Shown: one piece after another, positions 27,624-36,680 of the stretch
Layout of the letters: each line of letters begins with the position of its first letter
Position numbering within the stretch: position 1 is the first letter of the stretch
Assembly (NCBI RefSeq): GCF_001422665.1
Contig: NZ_LMLU01000005.1
Coordinates: forward strand, 62,001-126,000
Direction: 5' to 3'
From: Arthrobacter sp. Leaf234
GTDB taxonomy: Bacteria > Actinomycetota > Actinomycetes > Actinomycetales > Micrococcaceae
Length of the DNA stretch: 64,000 bases
The notes under the pieces: generated by a model
What the model was told of the DNA's origin: nothing
Databases searched by the model: none
Seen by the model: only the letters and a program-made list of their open reading frames with translations
Program-made: the position numbers and the translations under genes

Positions 27624-28841
27624 TCAGGCCGCTACATAGCCGTGCGGATCGAGGACGTACTTCGTGGCGGCCCCGGCGTCGAACTCCTCGTAGCCGCGGG
27701 GTGCCTCCTCGAGGCCGATCGGCTTGGCGTTGACGGCCTTCGCGATCGAGACGCGGTCATGCAGGATGGCCATCATGAGGCCCCGGTTGTACTTCATCAC
27801 CGGGCACTGCCCCGTGGTGAAGGACAGGGACTTCGCCCAGCCCGTGCCGAGACTGATCGACAGCGAGCCCACCTTCGCGGCGTCGTCGACCGCACCCGGA
27901 TCGCCGGTGACATAGAGGCCGGGGATGCCGAGGGCGCCGCCCGCCGCGGTGACGTCCATGAGGGAGTTCAGGACCGTCGCGGGAGCCTCGGTGGACGACC
28001 CCGAGCCGTGTCCCCGTGCCTCGAAGCCCACGGCGTCCACGCCGCAGTCCACCTCCGGCACGCCGAGCAGCTGCTCGATCTGGTCCCGCGGGTCGCCCTT
28101 GGAGACGTCGACCGTCTCGCAGCCGAAGCTGCGGGCCTGTGCCAGCCGGTCCTCGTTGAGGTCACCGACGATCACGACGGCGGCGCCGAGGAGCTGCGCC
28201 GATGCCGCGGCAGCCAGCCCCACGGGCCCCGCCCCGGCGACGTAGACGGTGGAGCCGACGCCGACGCCCGCGGTGACGGCGCCGTGGAAGCCGGTGGGGA
28301 AGATGTCGGAGAGCATCGTCAGGTCGAGGATCTTCTCGAGTGCCTGGTCCCGGTCCGGGAACTTCAGCAGGTTCCAGTCCGCATACGGCACGAGGACGTA
28401 CTCCGCCTGGCCGCCGACCCATCCGCCCATGTCCACGTAGCCGTAGGCGCTGCCCGGCCGGTCCGGGTTGACGTTGAGGCAGATACCGGTCTTCCGCTCC
28501 TTACAGTTGCGGCACCGGCCGCAGGCGATGTTGAAGGGGACCGAACAGATGTCGCCCTTCTTGATGAATTCGACATCACGGCCCACCTCGACCACCTCGC
28601 CCGTGATCTCGTGGCCCAGGACGAGGTCGGCGGGCGCCGTGGTGCGGCCGCGCACCATGTGCTGGTCCGATCCGCAGATATTGGTGGTGACGGTCTTGAG
28701 GATCACGCCGTGGTGCACCGAGCGTCCGACATTGGCCGGATTCACCCCCGGTCCGTCCTTCAGCTCGAATGTGGGGTAGTCGATGTCGATGACCTCGACC
28801 TTCCCTGGTCCCTTGTACGCAACAGCTCTGTTACCGCTCAT
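27624..28841 (-). CDS. fdhA: Glutathione-independent formaldehyde dehydrogenase
   Basis: A 405-aa zinc- and NAD-dependent dehydrogenase that oxidises formaldehyde to formate without a thiol cofactor, close in length to the Pseudomonas putida enzyme. Catalytic zinc region NICGSDQHMVRGRTTAPADLVLGHE; structural zinc lobe CGRCRNCKERKTGIC with four cysteines. The characteristic NVNPDRPGSAYGYVDMGGW follows, and the cofactor motif is VYVAGAGPVGLAAA. AGAAGGATG lies before ATG 28841. Single gene with its own terminator. A role in formaldehyde detoxification is likely, although some members act mainly on other aldehydes. Confidence 0.93.
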   Translation of the reverse strand: MSGNRAVAYKGPGKVEVIDIDYPTFELKDGPGVNPANVGRSVHHGVILKTVTTNICGSDQHMVRGRTTAPADLVLGHEITGEVVEVGRDVEFIKKGDICSVPFNIACGRCRNCKERKTGICLNVNPDRPGSAYGYVDMGGWVGGQAEYVLVPYADWNLLKFPDRDQALEKILDLTMLSDIFPTGFHGAVTAGVGVGSTVYVAGAGPVGLAAAASAQLLGAAVVIVGDLNEDRLAQARSFGCETVDVSKGDPRDQIEQLLGVPEVDCGVDAVGFEARGHGSGSSTEAPATVLNSLMDVTAAGGALGIPGLYVTGDPGAVDDAAKVGSLSISLGTGWAKSLSFTTGQCPVMKYNRGLMMAILHDRVSIAKAVNAKPIGLEEAPRGYEEFDAGAATKYVLDPHGYVAA

Positions 28842-29048
28842 GGAACATCCTTCTTCCGTGGTGTGCTCAGTGCACCCGGAACCCCGGGTGCCGGAACCGT
28901 TCGCCTCGCTGGGCCGCGCGGCACCCGGTAGTGCCGAACCTACACGTCGGGGGGTCGCACGGACGTTGCATGGGCCGGTGCGCTCCCCGGCCGGTGCGGC
29001 GGGCCGGCCCCCTTGTCCGCGCGGATCCTCCGGGAGAGGGTGGGAGGC

Positions 29049-29840
29049 ATGACCGACACCGTGCTCATCACCGGCGCCACCTCGGGGATCGGGGCCGAGT
29101 TCGCCCGTCAGTACGCGGCGCGCGGCTGCGCCCTCGTGCTCGTCGCGCGCGCCTCCGGCCCCCTCGAGGACAGCGCGCGTGAGCTCCGCACGCGATGGGG
29201 GGCCGACGTCGAGACGATCGCCGCCGACCTGCTCGACGACGACGGCCTGGCCCGGGTGCTGGCGCGGCTGGGGGCCGGGCGGCGGGATCCCGGCTCAGCC
29301 GAGGACGAGGGCCCTGCTCCCGTGTCCGTGCTGGTCAACAACGCCGGCTACGGACTGGTGCGCCCGTTCGCCGACAATCCGCTCGACGACGAGGTGCGCC
29401 ACCTCCGCATCCACGTGGAAGTGCCGCTCGCCCTCGCCCATGCAGCGCTGCAGTCCATGCGCCCGCGGGGCGCGGGAACCATCATCACCGTCGCCAGCGT
29501 CGCCGGGTTCACGCCGAGGGGCACCTACGGCGCAGCGAAGGCCGCGATGATCAGCTTCAGCAGGTGGGCGAACCTGACCTACGGGCCCGAGGGGATCCGC
29601 GTCACGGCCGTCTGTCCAGGGTTCGTGCACACCCGGTTCCACCAGCGCATGGGCGCCGACAAGAGCAGCGTCCCCGGGCCCCTGTGGCTCGACGCCGGAC
29701 TCGTGGTCCGCGAGGGGATCCGGGACGCGGAAGCCGGCAGGGCGGTCTCCGTCCCCAGCGCGCGCTACAAGGTCATCACCACCCTGGCGAAGGTGGCGCC
29801 GTCGTCCCTCGTCGCGCGGCTGGCGCAGCGAGGGCGGTAG
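29049..29840 (+). CDS. SDR family NAD(P)-dependent oxidoreductase
   Basis: A 263-aa short-chain dehydrogenase: nucleotide-binding motif LITGATSGIGAEFARQYAARG, NNAGYG, and catalytic residues in TVASVAGF and YGAAKAAM, with VCPGFVHTRFH after the active site. This pattern matches the DltE/YqjQ-like SDR group. ATG 29049 has GGGAGG 3 bases upstream; the frame extends to 29013 without a better site. Substrate unknown. Confidence 0.88.
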   Translation: MTDTVLITGATSGIGAEFARQYAARGCALVLVARASGPLEDSARELRTRWGADVETIAADLLDDDGLARVLARLGAGRRDPGSAEDEGPAPVSVLVNNAGYGLVRPFADNPLDDEVRHLRIHVEVPLALAHAALQSMRPRGAGTIITVASVAGFTPRGTYGAAKAAMISFSRWANLTYGPEGIRVTAVCPGFVHTRFHQRMGADKSSVPGPLWLDAGLVVREGIRDAEAGRAVSVPSARYKVITTLAKVAPSSLVARLAQRGR

Positions 29841-29857
29841 CGCAGCCGACAGGCCGC

Positions 29858-30358
29858 TCAGCCCGCGGAGCCCCCGCTGTCCCACCGATCGGGCTCGGCC
29901 GCCGCGTCCTCCGGGTGGCCGTCCTCGGCGGGGTCGTCCGGCGTGCCGTCGCCGTTGAACGCTGCCGGTACCGTCCCGGCGCTGTGCGTTCCCTGCTCGT
30001 CGCGGATACTCGCCGACCGATGCGCCGACCCACCCGCGGACGGGTCCAGCACCGCCTCGCGCCGGTCCGCGTCGGGTCGGCCGTCGTTGCCGCCGCCGTC
30101 GTAGCCGCTGCCGGCTGATCCTTCACCAGGTCCTTCACCAGGTCCTTCACCAGGTCCTTCACCAGGTCCTTCACCGGATCCGGCGTCGTCGGCCTGCGTC
30201 GGTGCGCCGGTGCCGTTCCCCGGCTCGGTGATGCCCGTGTGGGACGGCGCCGCCGACTCCTTCTCGCGCGGCGGGACAGGGGCGGCAGGGCCGAGGGGAT
30301 GCTCTGCGGGAAGGATTGCGCCGTCGGGGTGTCCGGCGGAACTGCTCGGCTCGGTCAT
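29858..30358 (-). CDS. Disordered low-complexity protein with GEGP repeats
   Basis: A 166-aa protein of strongly biased composition (Gly, Pro, Ala, Asp, Glu, Ser) with almost no hydrophobic stretch and no signal peptide. It is therefore probably cytoplasmic and disordered. Residues ~60-80 consist of tandem GEGP units coded by a 12-bp repeat. AGGAG stands 5 bases before ATG 30358, which supports a real gene. The family is unknown to me. It is convergent with the SDR gene, with 17 bases between the stops. Confidence 0.65.
   Translation of the reverse strand: MTEPSSSAGHPDGAILPAEHPLGPAAPVPPREKESAAPSHTGITEPGNGTGAPTQADDAGSGEGPGEGPGEGPGEGPGEGSAGSGYDGGGNDGRPDADRREAVLDPSAGGSAHRSASIRDEQGTHSAGTVPAAFNGDGTPDDPAEDGHPEDAAAEPDRWDSGGSAG
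30119..30178. repeat. 12-bp tandem repeat x5 inside the GEGP gene
   Basis: Five consecutive 12-mers of TCCTTCACCAGG; the last one differs in its final bases. On the minus strand they encode (P)GEG-type four-residue repeats. A good candidate for length variation by slippage. Confidence 0.9.
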
Positions 30359-30583
30359 GATGCTCCTTCTGCGGACCGCCCTTCGCCGGGGCGTCCGCCC
30401 GGGTCGTCGGAAGTGTGGGTGGCATCGGGAACACTACGTGAGGGAAGCCACCCTGTGCAGGAGTGTGTCGCCGATGTCCAGCCCCTGAGGTGCCGGGGAT
30501 CCGGGCTCGAACCCGAACGGTCGGTAAGTATGCTGAGGAGTGGGGTTCGCAGAGTGGCGAGCCCCGTACAGGGAGGTAGAACG

Positions 30584-30847
30584 ATGGCTGGGTACTTCAA
30601 GCTGGTTGATGCGCATGACGACGGGTACAGGGTGAAGCTGACGGCCCCTGACGGTACGCTCGTCGCGGTCTCCACCTTCTACGCCTCCAAGGAGGAGGCG
30701 ATCGCGGGGATCGAACTCATCCGCGAGATCGCCGGCACGGGACCGATCGTGGATCACAGCAGGGACGAGTCACCCGATCAGGACGAACTCTTCCTCGGCC
30801 TCCAAGCGGCATCGCGGCGGAGCGACGCCGTCCCGCACGACGCCTGA
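30584..30847 (+). CDS. YegP-like DUF1508 protein
   Basis: An 87-aa protein with one DUF1508 motif: [29 protein letters not shown], then [19 protein letters not shown]. YegP of E. coli has two such repeats; this one has a single repeat plus an acidic tail. GGGAGG lies 6-7 bases before ATG. The 225-bp gap upstream (to 30358) contains the promoter for this gene and the GEGP gene; no other element was recognised there. Function unknown; relatives are linked to stress or DNA-damage responses only loosely. Confidence 0.85.
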   Translation: MAGYFKLVDAHDDGYRVKLTAPDGTLVAVSTFYASKEEAIAGIELIREIAGTGPIVDHSRDESPDQDELFLGLQAASRRSDAVPHDA

Positions 30848-30893
30848 CGTCTTCCCCGGGACGCCTGCTGCCGTCCCGCACGGCGCCTGACGT
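30827..30893. repeat. 24-bp direct repeat duplicating the 3' end of the YegP-like gene
   Basis: Copies at 30827-30850 and 30870-30893 (GCCGTCCCGCACG, a variable base, then CGCCTGACGT) differ at one base. The first includes the stop codon of the DUF1508 gene, so the second looks like a short duplication of the gene end. Confidence 0.75.
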
Positions 30894-30999
30894 GATGGGC
30901 GGGTGGGGCCGGGCGACACGGTGTACGACTGTATACATTGACGCCGGTCGTGGAATAGGATGGAGGTATTCCACCATCTCTCTGAAGGGAGCCGACGTC

Positions 31000-33840
31000 A
31001 TGACGACTGCGGACTCATTCGGCGCGAAGGGCGTACTCGATGTCGCCGGCGCTGACTACGAAATTTTCAGGCTCAGTGCCGTCGAGGGCGCCGAGAACCT
31101 CCCGTTCAGCCTCAAGGTGCTTCTCGAGAACCTGCTCCGCACCGAGGACGGTGCGAACATCACCGCGGATCACGTCCGCGCCCTCGCGCAGTGGGATGCG
31201 GCAGCGGAGCCGAGCACCGAGATCCAGTTCACGCCCGCCCGCGTCATCATGCAGGACTTCACCGGCGTCCCCTGTGTCGTCGACCTGGCGACCATGCGCG
31301 AGGCCGTCGCCGATCTCGGGGGAGACCCCAAGCGGGTCAACCCGCTGGCTCCCGCCGAGATGGTCATCGACCACTCCGTGCAGATCGACGCCTTCGGCAA
31401 CGCCGGCGCCCTCGAGCGCAACATGGAGATCGAGTACCAGCGCAACGGCGAGCGGTACCAGTTCCTCCGCTGGGGCCAGACGGCGTTCGACGACTTCAAG
31501 GTCGTCCCGCCGGGCATGGGGATCGTCCACCAGGTCAACCTGGAGTACCTGGCCCGCACGGTCATGACCCGCGAGATCGACGGCGTCCTCCGGGCGTACC
31601 CCGACACCTGCGTCGGCACCGACTCGCACACCACCATGGTCAACGGCCTCGGGGTACTCGGCTGGGGCGTCGGCGGGATCGAGGCCGAGGCAGCGATGCT
31701 CGGCCAGCCCGTCTCCATGCTCATCCCGCGCGTCGTCGGCTTCAGGCTCACCGGTGAGATCCCTGCCGGCGCCACCGCCACGGACGTGGTCCTCACCATC
31801 ACCCAGATGCTGCGCAAGCACGGCGTGGTCGGCAAGTTCGTCGAGTTCTACGGCGAGGGCGTCGCGTCCGTGCCGCTCGCGAACCGCGCCACCATCGGCA
31901 ACATGAGCCCGGAGTTCGGCTCCACCGCCGCCATGTTCCCCATCGACGACGTCACCCTCGACTACCTGCGCCTCACCGGCCGTCCGGCGGAGAACGTCGC
32001 GCTGGTGGAGGCCTACGCCAAGGAGCAGGGTCTCTGGCACGATCCCTCGCGCGAGATCCGTTTCTCCGAGTACCTCGAGCTGGACCTCTCCACGGTCGTG
32101 CCCTCGATCGCCGGACCGAAGCGCCCGCAGGACCGCGTGGAACTCTCGAAGTCGAAGGACCAGTTCCGTGAGGACCTGCGGAACTACTCCAACGATCCCG
32201 ACCTGGCGTTCGCCCCAGGCGGTACGGTCGACGAGTCCTCGCAGGAGAGCTTCCCCGCGTCGGACTCGCCGAGCTTCACCCCGGGAACGACGTCGTCCGT
32301 CACCGACGAGAACGAGGAACCCCGCGAGACCGTCGGAGCGGGTGCCCCGTCGACCCGGCCGTCGAAGAAGGTCGCGGTCACCATGAAGGACGGCCGCGAC
32401 TTCGAGCTGGACCACGGCGCCGTCAGCATCGCGTCGATCACCTCCTGCACCAATACGTCCAACCCGTCGGTCATGCTCGCCGCCGCGGTGCTGGCGCGCA
32501 ACGCCGTCGAGAAGGGCCTCGTGTCCAAGCCATGGGTGAAGACGTCCGTGGCCCCCGGGTCCAAGGTCGTCACCGACTACTACGAGAAGTCGGGCCTGAT
32601 CCCGTACCTCGAGAAGCTCGGTTTCTTCACGGTGGGTTACGGCTGCGCCACGTGCATCGGCAACTCGGGTCCGCTCGAGGACGAGATCTCGCAGGCCATC
32701 CAGGACAACGACCTCGCCGTCACCGCCGTCCTGTCCGGTAACCGCAACTTCGAGGGCCGCATCAACCCGGACGTCAAGATGAACTACCTGGCGTCGCCGC
32801 CGCTGGTGGTCGCCTACGCCCTGGCCGGCACCATGGACTTCGACTTCGGCAACGAGCCCCTCGGCCAGGACGAGTCCGGCACCGACGTGTTCCTGAAGGA
32901 CATCTGGCCGAACCCGGTCGAGGTCCAGAAGGTGATCGACGAGTCGATCGACGAGGACATGTTCACCTCGAGCTACGCCACGATCTTCGAGGGCGACGAG
33001 CGCTGGCAGTCCCTGCCGACGCCGGCCGGCGACACCTTCGCCTGGGACCCCGAGTCCACGTACGTGCGGAAGCCCCCGTACTTCGAGGGCATGCAGCGCG
33101 AGGCGAGCCCGGTCGAGGACATCGCCGGCGCCCGCGTGCTCCTGAAGCTCGGTGACTCGGTCACCACCGACCACATCTCGCCGGCGGGTTCGTTCAAGTC
33201 GGACACCCCGGCCGGGCGCTACCTCACCGAAAAGGGCGTGCAGCGCAAGGACTTCAACTCCTACGGCTCCCGCCGAGGCAACCACGAGGTCATGATCCGC
33301 GGCACGTTCGCGAACATCCGCATCAAGAACCAGCTCCTCGACGGCGTCGAGGGCGGGTTCACGCGGGACTTCTCGCAGGCCGATGCGCCGCAGGCCGCCG
33401 TGTACGACGCCGCGGAGAACTACCGCGCCGCGGGTACGCCGCTCGTGGTCCTCGCCGGCAAGGAGTACGGCTCCGGTTCGTCGCGTGACTGGGCGGCCAA
33501 GGGCACCGCACTGCTCGGCGTCAAGGCCGTCATCGCCGAGAGCTACGAGCGCATCCACCGCTCCAACCTCATCGGCATGGGCGTGCTGCCCCTGCAGTAC
33601 CCCGAGGGGCAGAACGCCGCATCGCTGGGGCTCACCGGCACGGAGACCTTCGCCGTCTCCGGTGTCACCGAGCTCAACGAGGGCCGCACGCCGGGCACGC
33701 TCCACGTGACCGCCACCCCGGCCGAGGGCGGCAGCGCCGTCGAGTTCGACGCCGTCCTGCGCATCGACACCCCGGGCGAGGCGGACTACTACCGCAACGG
33801 CGGCATCCTGCAGTACGTGCTGCGCCAGCTCGCGAGCTAG
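31000..33840 (+). CDS. acnA: Aconitate hydratase A
   Basis: A 946-aa aconitase of the AcnA/IRP1 type, interconverting citrate and isocitrate with a [4Fe-4S] cluster. Cluster cysteines are in [12 protein letters not shown] and [10 protein letters not shown], and the substrate-binding tail motif is [10 protein letters not shown]. Between the first two-thirds and the cluster region there is a ~55-residue acidic Ser/Thr/Glu-rich insertion (from [12 protein letters not shown] to [10 protein letters not shown]), as seen in other actinobacterial aconitases. ATG 31000 follows GAAGGGAG. The upstream region 30920-30970 is AT-rich with the palindrome TGTATACA and TAGGAT, a likely regulated promoter, but the -35 is unclear. 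Confidence 0.97.
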   Translation: MTTADSFGAKGVLDVAGADYEIFRLSAVEGAENLPFSLKVLLENLLRTEDGANITADHVRALAQWDAAAEPSTEIQFTPARVIMQDFTGVPCVVDLATMREAVADLGGDPKRVNPLAPAEMVIDHSVQIDAFGNAGALERNMEIEYQRNGERYQFLRWGQTAFDDFKVVPPGMGIVHQVNLEYLARTVMTREIDGVLRAYPDTCVGTDSHTTMVNGLGVLGWGVGGIEAEAAMLGQPVSMLIPRVVGFRLTGEIPAGATATDVVLTITQMLRKHGVVGKFVEFYGEGVASVPLANRATIGNMSPEFGSTAAMFPIDDVTLDYLRLTGRPAENVALVEAYAKEQGLWHDPSREIRFSEYLELDLSTVVPSIAGPKRPQDRVELSKSKDQFREDLRNYSNDPDLAFAPGGTVDESSQESFPASDSPSFTPGTTSSVTDENEEPRETVGAGAPSTRPSKKVAVTMKDGRDFELDHGAVSIASITSCTNTSNPSVMLAAAVLARNAVEKGLVSKPWVKTSVAPGSKVVTDYYEKSGLIPYLEKLGFFTVGYGCATCIGNSGPLEDEISQAIQDNDLAVTAVLSGNRNFEGRINPDVKMNYLASPPLVVAYALAGTMDFDFGNEPLGQDESGTDVFLKDIWPNPVEVQKVIDESIDEDMFTSSYATIFEGDERWQSLPTPAGDTFAWDPESTYVRKPPYFEGMQREASPVEDIAGARVLLKLGDSVTTDHISPAGSFKSDTPAGRYLTEKGVQRKDFNSYGSRRGNHEVMIRGTFANIRIKNQLLDGVEGGFTRDFSQADAPQAAVYDAAENYRAAGTPLVVLAGKEYGSGSSRDWAAKGTALLGVKAVIAESYERIHRSNLIGMGVLPLQYPEGQNAASLGLTGTETFAVSGVTELNEGRTPGTLHVTATPAEGGSAVEFDAVLRIDTPGEADYYRNGGILQYVLRQLAS

Positions 33841-33849
33841 CGTCCGCGC

Positions 33850-33884
33850 GGCCCGGGCCGGGAGTCGTCCTCCCGGCCCGGGCC
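33850..33884 (+). terminator. Terminator of acnA
   Basis: A perfect 15-bp stem (GGCCCGGGCCGGGAG with its complement) and a 5-base loop, starting 10 bases after the aconitase stop. Confidence 0.88.
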
Positions 33885-33953
33885 GTCCGCAGGGCAGCCG
33901 GTGTCCTCGGCCCCACTCCTATCCGAACCTTCCAGCCGACCCGAGGGGGCGCC

Positions 33954-34619
33954 ATGGCCGAGTCCGTCGAACTGTCGGCGCGCGTGGACGGCGATGCCAT
34001 CTTCCGGGTCCTCCGCAGCGAGATCCTCGCCGGCGTCCACCCACCGGGGACCGCCCTGCGAGAGGTGGTCATCTCGGAGCGCTTCGGCGTCTCCCGCACG
34101 CCCGTCCGTGAGGCCCTCAGCCGGCTGCAGCACGAACGCCTGCTGGAGCGTGCCGCGCGGGGGCTGCAGGTTCCCCAGATCGATGCGCAGGAGGTCATCC
34201 AGATCTACGACCTGCGCGTCATGCTGGAGGAGGAGGCCGCCGGCCAGGCCGCCCTCAACCGCGGAGCGGCCGACCTCATGCGCCTGGAGGCGCTGCTGGA
34301 ACGTGACCGCGCCGTCGTCGACCCGGACGACACCACCAAGGTGACCAACAACCTCGAATTCCACACCTCCCTCTGGTCCGCCGCACGCAACCCCATCCTC
34401 ATGGACCTCCTGCAGCGGCTGTCCACGCACCTGATCCACACCCCCCGGTCCACGCTGTCGGTCGGCCACCGGTGGCAGGAGGTGCTGCTGGAGCACGAGG
34501 CGCTGATCAGTGCCATCGCGGAGCGCCGCAGCGACGACGCGCGGTCGATCGCCCGATCGCACATGGAGACCGCGCGGACCCTCCGGCTGCAGCTGCTGCG
34601 CACCACCGCGGCGGACTGA
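33954..34619 (+). CDS. GntR-family regulator, FCD subgroup
   Basis: A 221-aa transcriptional regulator. The winged helix-turn-helix is at the N-terminus (VLRSEILAGVHPPGTALREVVISERFGVSRTPVREALSRL). The C-terminal all-helical FCD ligand-binding domain contains YDLRVMLEEEAAG, NLEFHTSLWSAARNP, and HEALISAIAERRSDDARSIARSHME, whose histidines usually bind a metal. It is first in a run of five genes (regulator, nucleoside hydrolase, ECF transporter), with only 2 bases to the next gene. It probably controls nucleoside or base uptake and salvage. FCD regulators commonly sense carboxylated or sugar-derived ligands. Confidence 0.9.
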   Translation: MAESVELSARVDGDAIFRVLRSEILAGVHPPGTALREVVISERFGVSRTPVREALSRLQHERLLERAARGLQVPQIDAQEVIQIYDLRVMLEEEAAGQAALNRGAADLMRLEALLERDRAVVDPDDTTKVTNNLEFHTSLWSAARNPILMDLLQRLSTHLIHTPRSTLSVGHRWQEVLLEHEALISAIAERRSDDARSIARSHMETARTLRLQLLRTTAAD

Positions 34620-34621
34620 CC

Positions 34622-35665
34622 GTGCCCGACCAGCGCCCTGCCCGACAGCGCCTCCTGCTCGACGTCGACACCGGGATCGACGACGCCGTGGCGCTGATGT
34701 ATCTCCTGGCCACTCCCGGTGTCTCGGTGGAGGCGATCACCTGCACCGCCGGCAACGTCGGCGCCCGCCAGGTGGCCCTCAACAACCTCGCGCTCCTCGA
34801 GCTTTGCGGGCACGCCGGTGTGGAGGTGGCCATCGGGAGCGAGGTGCCGCTGGAGATCCCCCTCGTCACCACCGAGGAGACGCACGGCGACCAGGGCATC
34901 GGGTACGCCGAACTGCCGCCGCCGCGCGGGCACATCTCCGGGCGGCACGCCGTCGACGTCTGGCTCGAGGCGGTGCGATGCCACCCCGGGCAGATCACGG
35001 GCGTGGTCACGGGGCCCCTGACCAACCTCGCCCTCGCCATCCGGGCGGAACCGCAGCTCCCGATGCTCCTGAAGGGGCTCGTGATCATGGGCGGCGCCTT
35101 CAACTACCCCGGCAACACGACGCCCGTGGCCGAATGGAACACCCACGTGGACCCGCATGCCGCGAAGGAGGTGTACGCCGCCTACGAGGGCCTTCCCGAG
35201 GCGAAGCTGCCGATCGTCTGCGCGCTCGAGACCACGGAGCGGATCGAGTGCACGCCCGCCCACGTCGACGCCGTCGCCCGGGCGGCCGGGGCCGGGCCGG
35301 AGGTGCTCGAAGCGGACGGACCCCCGGGCACACGCAGCCGCAGCGGCAACGCCGTCGTCGCCTGCCTGTCCGACGCCCTCAGGTTCTACATGGAGTTCCA
35401 CCGGCTCTACGACCAGGGGTACGTGGCGCACCTGCACGATCTCTTCGCCGTCATGGTCGCGGCGGGTGAGGCCTCCTTCGAGGAGCGGCTCGTCACCGTC
35501 GACGTCGAGACGGAATCATCCCTGACCATCGGCCAGACGGTCGCGGACCTCGCGGGGATGTGGCGGCGTGCGCCGAATGCGCGGATCGTGACCGGCAACG
35601 ATCCCGAGGCGGTGTTCGACCTGATGGTCCGGCGGCTCGCGGACCTGGCGAGGATGCACGGCTGA
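34622..35665 (+). CDS. Inosine-uridine-preferring-type nucleoside hydrolase
   Basis: A 347-aa enzyme that cleaves the N-glycosidic bond of ribonucleosides to ribose and free base. The calcium-binding signature LLLDVDTGIDDAVALMYLL is at the N-terminus; further conserved parts are TAGNVGARQVALNN, VVTGPLTNLALAI and GGAFNYPGNTTPVAEWNTHVDP. The C-terminal histidine region reads HLHDLFAVMVA. GTG 34622 lies 2 bases after the regulator stop, without a clear ribosome site, suggesting coupling. With the downstream ECF transporter it forms an uptake-and-cleavage unit. Specificity (purine or pyrimidine) is not decided by the sequence. Confidence 0.92.
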   Translation: MPDQRPARQRLLLDVDTGIDDAVALMYLLATPGVSVEAITCTAGNVGARQVALNNLALLELCGHAGVEVAIGSEVPLEIPLVTTEETHGDQGIGYAELPPPRGHISGRHAVDVWLEAVRCHPGQITGVVTGPLTNLALAIRAEPQLPMLLKGLVIMGGAFNYPGNTTPVAEWNTHVDPHAAKEVYAAYEGLPEAKLPIVCALETTERIECTPAHVDAVARAAGAGPEVLEADGPPGTRSRSGNAVVACLSDALRFYMEFHRLYDQGYVAHLHDLFAVMVAAGEASFEERLVTVDVETESSLTIGQTVADLAGMWRRAPNARIVTGNDPEAVFDLMVRRLADLARMHG

Positions 35666-35749
35666 CCCCCCTCGCAGGGCAACCGGCTCAGAGGCCCGCA
35701 GGAGCGCCCCGAGGACCCGGCAGCCCGGCGGGGAGCGCACACCGGCCGG

Positions 35750-35781
35750 TACACTGGGACCTGCCCGGCGCTGCTGCGCCG
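35750..35781 (+). promoter_or_regulatory. Possible -10 box and leader hairpin before the ECF transporter
   Basis: TACACT (35750-35755) could be a -10 element. It is followed after 8 bases by a perfect hairpin, CCGGCGC-TGCT-GCGCCGG (35764-35781), which would lie in the 5' leader of the ECF genes. The leader continues ~55 bases to the GTG start; I see no known riboswitch class. Confidence 0.35.
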
Positions 35782-35838
35782 GCTGCGCCGAGGTGACATG
35801 AGGTGCTTCCCCCTCCTCCGTAGCGCCCAAGGATTATC

Positions 35839-36678
35839 GTGAGCTCATCCCTGACCCTCCCCGCCGATCGCACGACCGAGCGGCCCCGACGCCTGCTCCT
35901 CGCGCTCGGCGGCGCCCTCATCGTCGCGACGTACCTCTTCCTCGTGATCGTCCAGCCGACGGAGATCGCCGGCGGGATGGGCAGCGCGGCGTCCCTCGTC
36001 TCGCTCTTCGGCTTCCTCGGCGGCGGCGCCCTCCTGGTCGGCGGGATCCTGCCGATGCTGACCACCAGCTCCCTCGTCATCATGCCGCTCGGCATCGCCC
36101 TGAACATCGCGATCGGCCAGGTGGCAGGGTCGCTCGGGCTGCAGATCTACCTGGACGCGATCGGCACGGTGCTCGTCGCCGTCCTCGCCGGTCCCGCAGC
36201 GGGTGCCGCGACCGGTGCGCTGAGCAACGCCGTCTGGGGGCTCTTCAATCCCTTCGCGCTGCCCTTCGCAGCGGGAGCCGCACTCATCGGCCTGCTCGCG
36301 GGACTGGCGGCCAAGCACGGCGCGTTCCGGCGTGTGTACCTGGCCCCCGTCGCCGGCCTGGTGGTCGGCGCGATCGGAGGCCTCGTGGCCGCTCCCGTCG
36401 CGGTCTTCATGTTCGGCGCGGCGGGCACCTTCGGCACCAATGCCATCATCGCCGTCTTCCGGTCCATGGGGGACAAGCTGCTGGTCGCCGCCACCAAGCA
36501 GGGACTGCTCTCCGACTCGCTCGACAAGATCGTGGTGTTCGTCGTCGTCGCCCTGATCGTCTACGCCCTGCCGCAGCGCGCCGTCCGGCAGTTCCCGTTC
36601 GCACGGACCCACCGCGTCCTGGGCGCCAGGAGCGGACAGCGCGCCATGACGACGGCCGGAGCCGGCTCGGTCCGCTGA
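35839..36678 (+). CDS. ECF transporter S component (substrate-binding membrane protein)
   Basis: A 279-aa membrane protein with about seven helices, no signal peptide and a short basic N-terminus. It resembles ECF S components: NIAIGQVAGSLGLQIYLDAIGTVLVAVLAGP contains the LYLD-like segment and small-residue helix face that contact the T subunit. Next come GALSNAVWGLFNPFALPFA and a final helix VVFVVVALIVYALP. AAGGA precedes GTG 35839. The adjacent T and ATPase genes make a dedicated (group I) ECF transporter. The preceding nucleoside hydrolase suggests a nucleoside or related ligand. Confidence 0.83.
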   Translation: MSSSLTLPADRTTERPRRLLLALGGALIVATYLFLVIVQPTEIAGGMGSAASLVSLFGFLGGGALLVGGILPMLTTSSLVIMPLGIALNIAIGQVAGSLGLQIYLDAIGTVLVAVLAGPAAGAATGALSNAVWGLFNPFALPFAAGAALIGLLAGLAAKHGAFRRVYLAPVAGLVVGAIGGLVAAPVAVFMFGAAGTFGTNAIIAVFRSMGDKLLVAATKQGLLSDSLDKIVVFVVVALIVYALPQRAVRQFPFARTHRVLGARSGQRAMTTAGAGSVR

Positions 36679-36680
36679 CC

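Noticed and set aside
30119-30178. Short regular repeats as a CRISPR or attachment site
   Set aside because: The 12-bp units are contiguous and lie inside a coding region with a four-residue period.
30490-30525. tRNA-like T-arm (minus strand GGGTTCGAGCCC)
   Set aside because: The stem does not pair with a seven-base loop at correct positions, and no acceptor, D or anticodon arm could be folded around it.
30930-30961. Defined aconitase promoter with TTGACG and TAGGAT
   Set aside because: The two boxes are only 12 bases apart, too close for a sigma-70 promoter. The palindrome TGTATACA may be a regulator site, but nothing supports a specific one.
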